From CAIWHR01 sp963717695 (lineage in GTDB: Bacteria; Pseudomonadota; Gammaproteobacteria; Burkholderiales; Casimicrobiaceae): DNA of 64,000 nt. The notes under the pieces were generated by a model that ran no database searches, was not told the origin of the DNA, and saw only the letters and a program-made list of their open reading frames with translations. Where the stretch lies: contig CAVQWR010000007.1 in assembly GCA_963717695.1 (NCBI GenBank), positions 682,001 through 746,000 on the forward strand, given 5' to 3'. Shown here piece after piece: positions 10,061-18,587 of this stretch (positions are counted from its first letter, which is position 1; every line of letters begins with the position of its first letter). The position numbers were made by a program, and so were the translations under genes.

Positions 10061-10484
10061 ATGGATCATTACTGGACCTGGTGGATCGTTGCGGCGGTCG
10101 CTGATCGGAGCCGAGCTCCTGACCGGTACGTTCTATCTGCTTGCGATCGGCATTGCGGTCGGCCTCGGTGGTGTGGCCGCCTGGCTGGGCGCGGAGGCGC
10201 CGATGCAGTTCGCGGTCGCCGGCGTGCTCGGCGTCGTCCTCACCATCGTCGCGCATCGCTGGCGGATCGCGCGGGCGACACCGCCGCAGCAGCCCGGACT
10301 CGACATCGGGCAGGCGGTGCAGGTGCTGCACTGGAATGCCGACGGCACGGCGCGCGTCGCCTACCGCGGTTCCGAGTGGGACGCGGAGCCGGCCAAGCCG
10401 AACGGCGAGCGCGCCGAGACGATGTACATCGTCGCGACCCGCGCCAACGTCCTCGTCCTGTCCGAGCGCAAGCCCGCCCGATGA
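10061..10484 (+). CDS. NfeD-like membrane protein (one frameshift)
   Basis: Short NfeD proteins have membrane helices and a C-terminal OB fold, and pair with SPFH proteins. The likely N-terminus is MDHYWTWWIVAA at 10061. After a one-base shift near 10100 it continues LIGAELLTGTFYLLAIGIAVGLGGVAAWLGA and AVAGVLGVVLTIVAHRWR, giving three to four helices. The OB-like part is LDIGQAVQVLHWNADGTARVAYRGSEWDAEP...MYIVATRANVLVLSER. It is directly upstream of the SPFH gene, the standard partner. ATGs further upstream (10021, 10029) would add residues not typical of the family. Confidence 0.82.
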
Positions 10485-10568
10485 GATCGCGGCCAGGACG
10501 CGCGGCGTGCCGCACGTCGCGGCCACAGGGACACCACAATGATCGGCGCGCAACTGGAGGCTCTCGCC

Positions 10569-11514
10569 ATGTATATCGGCTCGTCACTGTTCACCGTCGC
10601 GCTCTTCGTCGTCGCGCTCATCGTCATCGGCAAGGCGATCCGCGTCGTGCCGCAGCAGCACGCGCTCGTGATCGAGCGCCTCGGCCGCTTCTACGCGGTG
10701 CTGGCGCCGGGTCTCAATTTCGTCATTCCGTTCGTCGACCGCGTCGCCTACAAGCACGACCTGCGCGAGATCCCCTTCGACGTGCCGAGCCAGATCTGCA
10801 TCACCAAGGACAACACGCAGCTGCAGGTCGACGGCATCCTCTACTTCCAGGTGACCGACCCGAAGCTCGCCTCCTACGGCTCGAGCAACTTCCAGGTGGC
10901 GATCACGCAGCTCGCGCAGACGACGCTGCGCAGCGTGATCGGCCGGATGGAGCTCGACCGCACGTTCGAGGAGCGCGACCACATCAACGGCCTCGTCGTC
11001 GCCGCGCTCGACCAGGCGGCGGCGAACTGGGGCGTCAAGGTGCTGCGCTACGAGATCAAGGACCTGACGCCGCCGAAGGAGATCCTGCACGCGATGCAGG
11101 CGCAGATCACGGCGGAGCGCGAGAAGCGCGCGGTCATCGCGACCTCCGAGGGCAAGCAGCAGGAGCAGATCAATCTCGCCAACGGGGCCCGCGCTGCGGC
11201 GATCGCCCGGTCCGAAGGCGAAAAGCAATCCGAAATCAATCAGGCGCAGGGCCACGCGGCGGCAATTCTCGCAATCGCCGAGGCCAACGCAAAGGCGATC
11301 CGGCAGGTTGCCGACGCGACCAACGCGGAGGGCGGGCTCAACGCGGTCAATCTCAAGCTGGGCGAGCTTTACATCGCCGCATTCGCGAATCTCGCCAAGA
11401 CCGGAGAACACACTGATCGTGCCGACCAACCTTGCTGACGTTTCGAGGTTGGTGAGCTCGATGACCACGATGTTCAAGCGCAGGCAAAATAGGGGAGCAA
11501 CGCAATGCAGTTGA
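10569..11514 (+). CDS. SPFH/stomatin-like membrane protein (QmcA type)
   Basis: SPFH/band 7 proteins assemble into membrane microdomain rings, and QmcA-like members work with NfeD. The chosen ATG 10569 has GGAGG 8 bases upstream; ATG 10539 in the same frame is possible. An N-terminal helix (LFTVALFVVALIVIGKAI) precedes the band 7 domain: VVPQQHALVIERLGRFYAVLAPGLNFVIPFVDRV, DVPSQICITKDNTQLQVDGILYFQV, LRSVIGRMELDRTFEERDHIN. Then comes a long coiled coil with EREKRAVIATSEGKQQEQI. A frame change near 11403 restores the conserved end KTGNTLIVPTNLADVSRLVSSMTTMFK; without it the frame stops at 11438. The last codons overlap the next start. Confidence 0.88.
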
Positions 11515-12272
11515 ATGGAAGCACCTTCATCGTCACCGGCGGCGCGTCGGGGCTGGGCGAAGCGACGGCGCGGATGGTCGTCGCCGGCGGCGGCAACGCC
11601 GTGCTCGCGGACCTCAAGGAAGCGGAAGGCAAGGCGCTTGCGCAGGCGCTCGGCGCGAAGGCGCGCTTCGTTCGCACCGACGTCACCGACGAGGCGAGCG
11701 CGCAGGCGGCGGTTGCCGCGGCGCTGGACGCGTTCGGCGCCGTGCACGGGCTCGTCAACTGCGCGGGCATCGTCTACGGCGAAAAGGTCGTCGGCAAGGA
11801 CGGGCCCGCCACGCTCGCAGGCTTCGTGCGGGTGATCAACATCAACCTGAACGGCACGTTCAACATGACGCGCCTCGCCGCCGCGGCGATGACGCGCAAT
11901 GCGCCGAACGAGGAGGGCGAGCGGGGCGTCGTCGTCAACACCGCGTCGGTCGCGGCGTTCGACGGGCAGATCGGGCAGGCGGCCTACAGCGCGTCGAAGG
12001 CGGGCGTGGCCGGCATGACGCTGCCGATGGCGCGCGACCTCGCGCGGAGCGGCATTCGCGTGATGACCATCGCACCGGGCCTGTTCGAGACGCCGATGGT
12101 GGGCCAGATCCCGCCGGAAATTGCGGAGTCGCTCGGCAAGATGGTGCCGTTTCCGCCGCGTCTTGGACGCCCGTCGGAGTTTGCGTCACTCGTCGGCGAG
12201 ATCGTGCGCAACGTGATGCTGAACGGAGAGGTCATCCGTCTCGACGGCGCGATTCGGATGGCGCCGAAGTAG
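11505..12272 (+). CDS. Short-chain dehydrogenase, 3-hydroxyacyl-CoA dehydrogenase type II-like
   Basis: This is a 255-residue classical SDR. The NAD-binding motif TGGASGLG is at residues 11-18, followed by ADLKEAEGKAL, NCAGI, and the catalytic Ser in NTASVAAFDGQIGQ with YSASK (Tyr and Lys). The sequence FDGQIGQAAYSASKAGVAGMTLPMARDLARSGIRVMTIAPGLFETPM resembles the HSD17B10 / 2-methyl-3-hydroxybutyryl-CoA dehydrogenase group, which oxidises short 3-hydroxyacyl-CoAs. That substrate call is by resemblance only. It starts just before the end of the SPFH gene, so it may be co-transcribed, although no functional link is evident. Confidence 0.85.
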   Translation: MQLNGSTFIVTGGASGLGEATARMVVAGGGNAVLADLKEAEGKALAQALGAKARFVRTDVTDEASAQAAVAAALDAFGAVHGLVNCAGIVYGEKVVGKDGPATLAGFVRVININLNGTFNMTRLAAAAMTRNAPNEEGERGVVVNTASVAAFDGQIGQAAYSASKAGVAGMTLPMARDLARSGIRVMTIAPGLFETPMVGQIPPEIAESLGKMVPFPPRLGRPSEFASLVGEIVRNVMLNGEVIRLDGAIRMAPK

Positions 12273-12332
12273 GGCGCTGCACGCTTGCTTCGCTGCAGTG
12301 CGCGAACCGACGGCCCGACGGACGCGAATGCA

Positions 12333-12692
12333 TCAAGCGCGTTTGCGCGTCCTCCGTCGGTTTTCCCGCCAGGAGCTCATTCCCGGTCGCCGTATAGGCG
12401 GAAGGAATGTAGAAGTAGATCGTCACCAGCGGCAAACGCCCATCGTTCCTGATCTCACGGCGGTCGCCTTGCTCGCTCAGGAACAACGCGGCCGGCGCAA
12501 GGCGATAGCGCTGCCGGTTGATGGTCGCCGTGCCACTCCCTTTCAGCACAAAGAGTCACTGGTCCGCGCCCTGGTGCCGGTTGCGAAGGCTGCCTTGCGC
12601 GTCGCCGGGCGCAATCACCATCTGCGCGGCCTGGGAGCGCCGGTTCGCGAGGACGACGTTGAATGTCCGAATCTCAAGTTCTTGTACTTCAT
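12333..12692 (-). CDS. Cupin-domain protein (frameshifted)
   Basis: A small single-domain cupin. From ATG 12692 the pieces read MKYKNL, then EIRTFNVVLANRRSQAAQMVIAPGDAQG, NRHQGADQ, and after a second shift WLFVLKGSGTATINRQRYRLAPAALFLSEQGDRREIRNDGRLPLVTIYFYIPSAYTATGNELLAGKP. The NRHxGADQWL...LKGSG segment and the ERGD/EIRN-like segment are the two cupin motifs. Metal ligands appear to be the first His and a Glu in EIRN; the enzymatic role is unknown. At least two indels break it. The 3' end is placed at a stop near 12333 in a shifted frame; unshifted, the frame would run to 12232 and overlap the convergent SDR gene. Confidence 0.65.
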
Positions 12693-12772
12693 TGCGGTTG
12701 AGGTCGACGGGTAAGTGCCGGTGCCGGTTTTTGCGCAACCTTGTGCGATCGCGTCGACCCAGCGCGCCGAGC

Positions 12773-13276
12773 TCAGTCGTCCGCGCCGGCCCGGCCGGAT
12801 CGCACCTCCATGACGCCGGCGGCGGCGTTGGACTTGATCGCCAGCCGCCGGAAGTCCTGCTCGAGTCTTTCGAGCTCCGCATCGCTGAGGTCCCCCGCCA
12901 CGGCGAGGCCGGTCCGTGCGCCTTCGATCGCGCGCAGCAACTCGTCGAGCTTGATGTTGATGGCCTTGGTGTCGCGATTCTGCGAATTCTGCAGCACGAA
13001 GAGCATCAGGAAGGTGGCGATGGTCGTCCCCGTGTTGATCACCAGCTGCCAATTTTCGGAGTAACCGAGATACGGCCCCACCCCGGCCCAGACCAGGACC
13101 AGGACGACCGCACCGGCAAACGACCACGGAGAGCCGACCGCGCACGCGACGCGTGCCGCGATTCGGCGAAAACGTTCGCTGAGCGGGCTTACCGGAGGCG
13201 CACAGACGTCCGATGGGGCGCCATCGCCGCCAAGCGGCGTCCGGCCGTCCGCGACCGCTGCGCCCCGAGTGCACAC
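12773..13276 (-). CDS. Low-affinity iron permease-like small membrane protein (PF04120 type)
   Basis: The protein has a Pro/Ala-rich N-terminus, then FRRIAARVACAVGSPWSFAGAVVLVLVWAGVGPYLGYSENWQLVINTGTTIATFLMLFVLQNSQNRDTKAINIKLDELLRAIEGARTG. Two membrane helices flank a short loop, and the IQNSQNRDxKAIxxKLDEL motif is the family hallmark. A C-terminal helical segment follows. The family was named from a yeast Fe(II) transporter, but in bacteria transport has not been shown, so the name is only a family label. I chose GTG 13276 (167 residues) because GGAGG lies 8 bases upstream; ATG 13447 would add a low-complexity extension. Confidence 0.78.
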   Translation of the reverse strand: MCTRGAAVADGRTPLGGDGAPSDVCAPPVSPLSERFRRIAARVACAVGSPWSFAGAVVLVLVWAGVGPYLGYSENWQLVINTGTTIATFLMLFVLQNSQNRDTKAINIKLDELLRAIEGARTGLAVAGDLSDAELERLEQDFRRLAIKSNAAAGVMEVRSGRAGADD

Positions 13277-13667
13277 GGTGGCGTCCTCCGGCGCTAAAAG
13301 CCGTTCCGCAGGCGGAACAGAACCCGGCCGCCGTCGCGCATGATCGTCTGTGTTGTCTCGAAAATCTCGCATTCGCGTGCCGGCACCGAAGAACGGCGCC
13401 AATCCGTCCCGGCGCATCAATGATCTGCGCAATGAATGGGAACGCAAACTCCCTTGGGATGGATCTTGGCGTAGGGCACGATTACGCGTGGCGTCGGGCG
13501 TTACCGAATTGCCAATTGCTTTTCGTTCGCGGAGACGAAGGCCGGAACAAGCGTCATCCTCGCCTTACGCAGGACCGCAGGCAGCGCCGCTCCGGCGAGC
13601 AGCGGTTCGGTGCACCGCGACCGAATGCTGCACTTACTCGAGCTCACCCGGCCGGCCCGACGGCACG

Positions 13668-15641
13668 CTAGCCCAGAAGCACGTTCACGATCGCATTCCC
13701 GATTCCCATCAGCGCTGATCCCGAAATCAGCCCGGCGCAGATCGTCTCCATGCCGTCGACCCAGAACCGGTTGCCTTGGGTTCCTGGCGTCGAATAGCGG
13801 CGTCGCATCAGCCAGAAGATCATCGCGCCCACCCACATGCCGAGGGTGGCCTCGGGGGGCAGCACGACACCAAGCCCGATCGACACCGCGGAAAGCGGCA
13901 ACCGGCCTTTGGTGACGATGCGTCCGATCTCGATCGCCGCCGCGGCGGCAGCTGCCGCGACCATCGACACGACCGCCGAATAGGGAAGCGCGCTGAATCC
14001 CTTGGCGATGAGCTCGGCAACGCCTTTCCACTGGAGCGCCGCGGGAAACGCAAAATTGTCGGAGACCATCGTCGACACCGAGCGCACGCCCTGCGCATCG
14101 GGCGGGAGAAACAGCAGGAAGAACAGCGGCACGCAGGCGATCGCACCCGAGAAGATGCCGATCACGTGCCCGATGGCCTGCTGGCGCGGCTTTCCCCCCA
14201 GCATGTAGCCCGGCTTGATGTCGGAGAGAAGATTGGCGGCATTGCTCGAAATTTCGCCGGTCATCCCGGCCGGGATCAGATTGCTCGCGGGATTGGTGCG
14301 GTCGATCGCTCCCATGGTGAACTGCGTGATCTTGGACAGCGCTCCCGTGGGCGTCCACGACGTGAGCGCCATCGAGTTGGTGCAGATGACCGCAAGCACG
14401 AAGATGAGCGGCAGCGAGATGAAGGCCAGCAGCCAGGGCACCCCGAAGAACTCGTGCGTGACCGTCGCCCCGAGAACGCCGAAGATCGGAATGCCCACGA
14501 CCGAGATCCACAAGGGGAATTCGATGTGTCTGAGGACGTCGATACTTCCGTTCTTCGTGCTGCGCTTGAAGAGGCCCTTGAAGATCTCCGGGCGGCCGAG
14601 AAGGCTCACCAGCGAGCCCACGACCATCATGGTCACGCCCCACCACAGCGACCACTGATTCACGATCTCCACGCGCGAAATCGGCACCGCGACGCCGTTG
14701 GGGCCGATGCGGGCGACGATGTCGCCCGCCTGGATCATGATCGGCGCGAGGATCACGAAATTGATCACGGCGCCCAGCAGGCAACTGGTCGCGACCACGA
14801 TGCCCATGAGGCCGCCGATCCCGAGCATGGCCGCATCGAGGGTGAGACGAAGCCCGAGCACGCGGATGTCGGTTCCGAGAATGGTCGGGATGTATTCATT
14901 CGCCTTCCCTGCCATTGCGTAATAGTACGAGTCGAGGCGATCGTGGAACGTCCACGGCTCCTTCATGCCCGCCCATCGATCCATGCGCAGGATCTTGAAT
15001 TGCAGCAGGCTCATCCAGCCGTCGCTGATGATGGCCTGGTAGAGACCCGTGAAGAGCGCCGTGAACGCAAGCAGCTTCGCCTTGAACATGCCCTCACTGG
15101 CGGCGCCCGTGTAGAGCGCGTCGAGCACCACGCCGCTCGCGCGGCCCTCCGGGAAAGGCAGCTGTTCCTCGTTGATGAACCGCCGTTTCATCGGGAAGGC
15201 CACGAGCACGCCGAGGATCGCCACCGCGCACATCCAGGCGATCATGTGCGGCCACGGGATGATCCGGCCGGTGACGAGCATGTATGCGGCAAGGCTCGAG
15301 ATCATCGGCGAGACCATGTAGCCGGCGGCCGTGGCGATCGACTGCGTGCAGTTGTTCTCCAGAATGGTGAAGTCCGTCGCGATCCCGGCGTCGTGCATGA
15401 TGCGATAGATGGCGAAGGCGAGGATGACCGACGTGAGCCCGACGCCGATCGTGATCCCCGTCTTTGCGGCGATGTAGAGCGCCGTCGCGGCCAGCACGCC
15501 GCCGAGAAGAAATCCCGTGATTGCCGAGCGAATCGTCAATTGCGGCATGTCGCCGCGAAAGACATTCTTGAACCACCACTCGTCCTTTTGGGCCCGCGTC
15601 CAGGTTCGGACTTGCTCGTCGGTCAGCTGTTTGATGGCCAT
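13668..15641 (-). CDS. OPT-family oligopeptide transporter
   Basis: This is a 657-residue polytopic membrane protein of the OPT superfamily, which imports small peptides or metal chelates by proton symport. It starts MAIKQLTDEQVRTWTRAQKDEWWFKNVFRGDMPQLTIRSAITGFLLGG. About 14-16 hydrophobic helices follow. Family motifs include TILENNCTQSIATAAGYM, FPMKRRFINEEQLPFPEGRASG, LTSWTPTGALSKITQFTMGAIDRTNPASNLIPAGMTGEISSNAANLLSDIKPGYMLGGKPRQQAIGH and GLGVVLPPEATLGMWVGA. The frame stays open upstream of ATG 15641, but that extension is only GC-rich antisense. It is divergent from the peptide ABC operon, which fits a shared peptide-uptake theme. Confidence 0.92.
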   Translation of the reverse strand: MAIKQLTDEQVRTWTRAQKDEWWFKNVFRGDMPQLTIRSAITGFLLGGVLAATALYIAAKTGITIGVGLTSVILAFAIYRIMHDAGIATDFTILENNCTQSIATAAGYMVSPMISSLAAYMLVTGRIIPWPHMIAWMCAVAILGVLVAFPMKRRFINEEQLPFPEGRASGVVLDALYTGAASEGMFKAKLLAFTALFTGLYQAIISDGWMSLLQFKILRMDRWAGMKEPWTFHDRLDSYYYAMAGKANEYIPTILGTDIRVLGLRLTLDAAMLGIGGLMGIVVATSCLLGAVINFVILAPIMIQAGDIVARIGPNGVAVPISRVEIVNQWSLWWGVTMMVVGSLVSLLGRPEIFKGLFKRSTKNGSIDVLRHIEFPLWISVVGIPIFGVLGATVTHEFFGVPWLLAFISLPLIFVLAVICTNSMALTSWTPTGALSKITQFTMGAIDRTNPASNLIPAGMTGEISSNAANLLSDIKPGYMLGGKPRQQAIGHVIGIFSGAIACVPLFFLLFLPPDAQGVRSVSTMVSDNFAFPAALQWKGVAELIAKGFSALPYSAVVSMVAAAAAAAAIEIGRIVTKGRLPLSAVSIGLGVVLPPEATLGMWVGAMIFWLMRRRYSTPGTQGNRFWVDGMETICAGLISGSALMGIGNAIVNVLLG

Positions 15642-16217
15642 CAGGGCTCGCTCAAGAAATTGCGGCGGGTATCGATACGGCGATTCCGATCGCGATCGCC
15701 GGCATCTTATCAGCGCGCACGACAGCTTTGGGCCGTGATTCGTCGTTCGTGGCCGGAGTGCTTTTGAGCAGGAATCCAGCGCGTCGAGGTGTTGATTCCA
15801 AGGATTGCGGAATTCCATTGCAGGTGCGGTTGCCACGTTCGGGGCGGGATTTCCGCGCGCGGTTCCGGCGCCGCGGCCCGGCAATCGTGACTCGGCGATC
15901 GTGACCCGGCGATCGTGACCCGGGCCGGTCGTTCCCCATCGACTTGACAACGGTTCGCAATCGGCGCAAATGCAAATTCCGGCCGCCGTTCGGGTTGACC
16001 GTCCGCATCCGGGGCCTGCTCCAATTTCCGCGCTGCCGTCTTGACCTGAGGCAAGTTCGCCGCGGGGCGAGAGAGCAAAATTGCCGGCAGGAGCGCAATC
16101 CTGCCTGCCTCGCCGTCGGGCCGGCGGTGGGACTGCGATAGTCGACGACCGGCGTTGGCTTCGGGTCGTCAGGTGTTGATGTTTCCAGGCAGCACAAACG
16201 AGTGGGGAGGAATTCGC
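15642..16217 (+). other. 576-base divergent intergenic region (OPT / peptide ABC operon)
   Basis: No protein or RNA gene is visible between the divergent OPT and peptide ABC starts. The region must hold both promoters. The one clear structure is a triple 14-base tandem repeat (entered separately). I could not settle -35/-10 boxes. Confidence 0.6.
15879..15920 (+). repeat. Three 14-base tandem repeats upstream of the peptide ABC operon
   Basis: Three consecutive units of consensus CGGCGATCGTGACC; the first differs at two positions (CGGCAATCGTGACT), the other two are identical. The array lies about 300 bases upstream of the binding-protein start and 240 upstream of the OPT start. A regulator-binding array is possible, but the role is unknown. 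Confidence 0.75.
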
Positions 16218-18290
16218 ATGAAATCGAGGCGCACGGTATTGATCCTGGCAGTTCTCGGCTTGCTGGGAACCCTCGCGGTGGGATCGGGTGAGGCAGCCGC
16301 GCAATCCGCGGCCCCGGCGGTTGCAGCGAATCCGGCGAAGATCGGCTCGTCGCTGATCGGAAAGCTCGAGGGGCCGGAGGTTGTGCTCGACGCCAAGAGC
16401 TTTCCGAAGAGCTTCAAGGAAGCGCCGATGCTCGACCCGCTGGTGAAGTCGGGAAAATTGCCCGCGGTCGCCAAGCGCCTGCCGGAGCCATCGCAGCTCC
16501 TCGTGATCAAGCCCCTTCGCGAAATCGGGAAATACGGCGGCAACTGGCGAAGGGCCTTCACCGGACCGGCGGACCACGAGAACGGCAACCGCATCAATTC
16601 GGCCGACAAGATCCTCACGTTCGACTACACCGGCACGAAGATCATCCCGAGCCTTGCGCGCGACTGGAAGGTCAGCGACGACGGCAAGACGACGACGATC
16701 TTCCTCCGCAAGGGCGCCAGGTGGTCCGACGGCACGCCGTTCACGGCGAACGATTTCATGTTCTGGTACAACGATATCTATCTCAACAAGAACATCGTCC
16801 CGACGCCGTTCTTCGAGTTTCAGATCAACGGCAAGGACGGGAAGATGAGGAAGATCGACGACTACACCGTCGCGTTCGATTTCCCTGAACCTTACGGCTT
16901 CTTCGTCTACCAGCTTGCCGGCAGCACCGCCATCGGCGCCGGGTTCGCGACGCGCGGAGGCTTCCAGAATTTCGGCGGGGCGTACGCGCCGGCACACTAC
17001 CTCAAGCAGTTCCTGCCGAAGTATTCGTCCGAGGAGGCGGCGAACAAGAAGGCCAAGGAACTCGGCTTCGACAGCTGGGTGTCGCTGCTCAAGAATCGCT
17101 ACAGCTGGGCGCTCAACAACGAGCTGCCGGTCATGACCCCGTGGAAGACGGTGTCGCCGATCAACACGCCGACGTGGTCGATGGAACGAAATCCGTACTT
17201 CTGGGGCGTCGACACCGCCGGCAATCAGCTGCCGTACATCGACCGGATCACGATGACGCTGGCCGAGAACACGGAAGTCGCCAACCTGCGCGCGATTGCC
17301 GGCGAATACGACATCCAGGAACGGCACATGGGCCTTGCCAAGCTGCCGGTCTTCCTGGAGAACGCCAAGAAGGGCAACTACACCGTCCACCTCGACCCGG
17401 GCCTCAACGGAGCCGACGCCGCAATTCACATCGGCACCTCGTACGAGGCCGACCCCGAGATTTCGAAGCTGCTCAAGAACAAGGATTTCCGCCACGCGCT
17501 TGCGCTCGGCATCGACCGGGACCAGCTCAACGAGGCGTTCTGGCTGGGCGTGGGTACCGCCGGGTCAGTGGCGCCGGCGCCCGACACCATCTACAGCCCG
17601 GGTGCCGAGTGGAACAAGAAGTGGGGCGTCCTCGATGTGAAGCAGGCCAATGACCTGCTCGACAAGGTCGGCCTGACCAAGAAGGATGCCGATGGGTATC
17701 GCCTTCGCACCGACGGCAAAGGGCGGCTCCGGCTCGAGATGGTCACGGTCGGCGGCCAGTTCGTTCCCTATACGCAGATCGGCGAGATGGTCAAGCAGCA
17801 GTGGAAGAAGATCGGGATCGACGTCGACATCAAGGAGCTGGAACGCAACCTCGCGTTCACGCGCGACAACGCCAGCGAGAACCAGATGATCACCTGGGCG
17901 AACGACGGCTCGGAAATGCTCTTCCTGTTTCCGCGGCACGCGCTGCCGGTGGACGCCGCCGAAAGCCACATGGGGATGGCCTACGCCAAGTGGTATTCGT
18001 CCAACGGAACGGCGGGGAAGAAGCCGGACGATCCCGAAATGATCAGGGCCATGGACCTCTTCCGCAATGCTTTCGGCATGACTGAAGAGGATCGGGTCAA
18101 GGCCGGCAAGGACATCTGGAAGATCATCGTCGAGCAGACGTGGAGCATCGGCACGGTCGGTCAGTCGCCGGCCTTCATGGGCGTGCGCATCGTCAAGAAC
18201 AACATGGGCAACGTGCCCGAGCGGCAGGTGAATGCGCAGCACGCCCGCACGCCGCACACGTCGTGGCCGGAGACGTTCTATTTCAAGTGA
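16218..18290 (+). CDS. Peptide ABC transporter, periplasmic substrate-binding protein (family 5)
   Basis: A 690-residue exported binding protein that starts the oligopeptide ABC operon. ATG 16218 follows a GGGAGG box. The signal peptide is about residues 1-30 (VLILAVLGLLGTLAVGSGEAAAQ). The SBP_bac_5 domain shows DYTGTKIIPSLARDWKVSDDGKTTTIFLRKGARWSDGTPFTANDFMFWYNDIY, then WSMERNPYFWGVDTAGNQLPYIDRI, and FRHALALGIDRDQLNE. It is longer than Escherichia coli OppA (543 residues), with an N-terminal extension before the domain. Its substrate is unknown; a di- or oligopeptide is inferred from the family and the downstream permease and ATPase genes. A long stem-loop separates it from the permease genes. 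Confidence 0.9.
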   Translation: MKSRRTVLILAVLGLLGTLAVGSGEAAAQSAAPAVAANPAKIGSSLIGKLEGPEVVLDAKSFPKSFKEAPMLDPLVKSGKLPAVAKRLPEPSQLLVIKPLREIGKYGGNWRRAFTGPADHENGNRINSADKILTFDYTGTKIIPSLARDWKVSDDGKTTTIFLRKGARWSDGTPFTANDFMFWYNDIYLNKNIVPTPFFEFQINGKDGKMRKIDDYTVAFDFPEPYGFFVYQLAGSTAIGAGFATRGGFQNFGGAYAPAHYLKQFLPKYSSEEAANKKAKELGFDSWVSLLKNRYSWALNNELPVMTPWKTVSPINTPTWSMERNPYFWGVDTAGNQLPYIDRITMTLAENTEVANLRAIAGEYDIQERHMGLAKLPVFLENAKKGNYTVHLDPGLNGADAAIHIGTSYEADPEISKLLKNKDFRHALALGIDRDQLNEAFWLGVGTAGSVAPAPDTIYSPGAEWNKKWGVLDVKQANDLLDKVGLTKKDADGYRLRTDGKGRLRLEMVTVGGQFVPYTQIGEMVKQQWKKIGIDVDIKELERNLAFTRDNASENQMITWANDGSEMLFLFPRHALPVDAAESHMGMAYAKWYSSNGTAGKKPDDPEMIRAMDLFRNAFGMTEEDRVKAGKDIWKIIVEQTWSIGTVGQSPAFMGVRIVKNNMGNVPERQVNAQHARTPHTSWPETFYFK

Positions 18291-18296
18291 CCGGAT

Positions 18297-18325
18297 CGCA
18301 GCCGCCCGCCACCCGGGCGGCTGCG
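18297..18325 (+). promoter_or_regulatory. Intercistronic stem-loop after the peptide-binding protein gene
   Basis: A perfect 12-bp stem (CGCAGCCGCCCG / CGGGCGGCTGCG) with a 5-base loop starts seven bases after the stop codon, and no T-run follows. Such hairpins commonly protect the binding-protein message so that it outnumbers the permease message. It could also be a weak terminator. Confidence 0.75.
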
Positions 18326-18587
18326 AACGCGTCGCGCGCGGCCTGATGCGTGGCAGAACGCTTTCCCGGGACTGGAATCTGCCTCAGAATCCCGGCGAGC
18401 GGCCCGGGCGCCCCGGTTGTCGCGAGGTGATCGCGCGCGCCGGGATAGTTCTCAGGGGTACACCGAGGGCGAGGACGCGGAAGCGTGAGCTTCAGTGGAG
18501 GATGACTTGACCGCAGCGAACGTGAAGCGAGGCAACCGGAGCTACCGCACCGGCGAGCCGCGCTGCCCATTCTGAGACCGGTTCGCC

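Noticed and set aside
13668..17495. 1275-codon minus-strand frame across OPT and the peptide-binding gene
   Set aside because: Only the part from ATG 15641 has OPT content; the rest is antisense to the binding-protein gene and intergenic.
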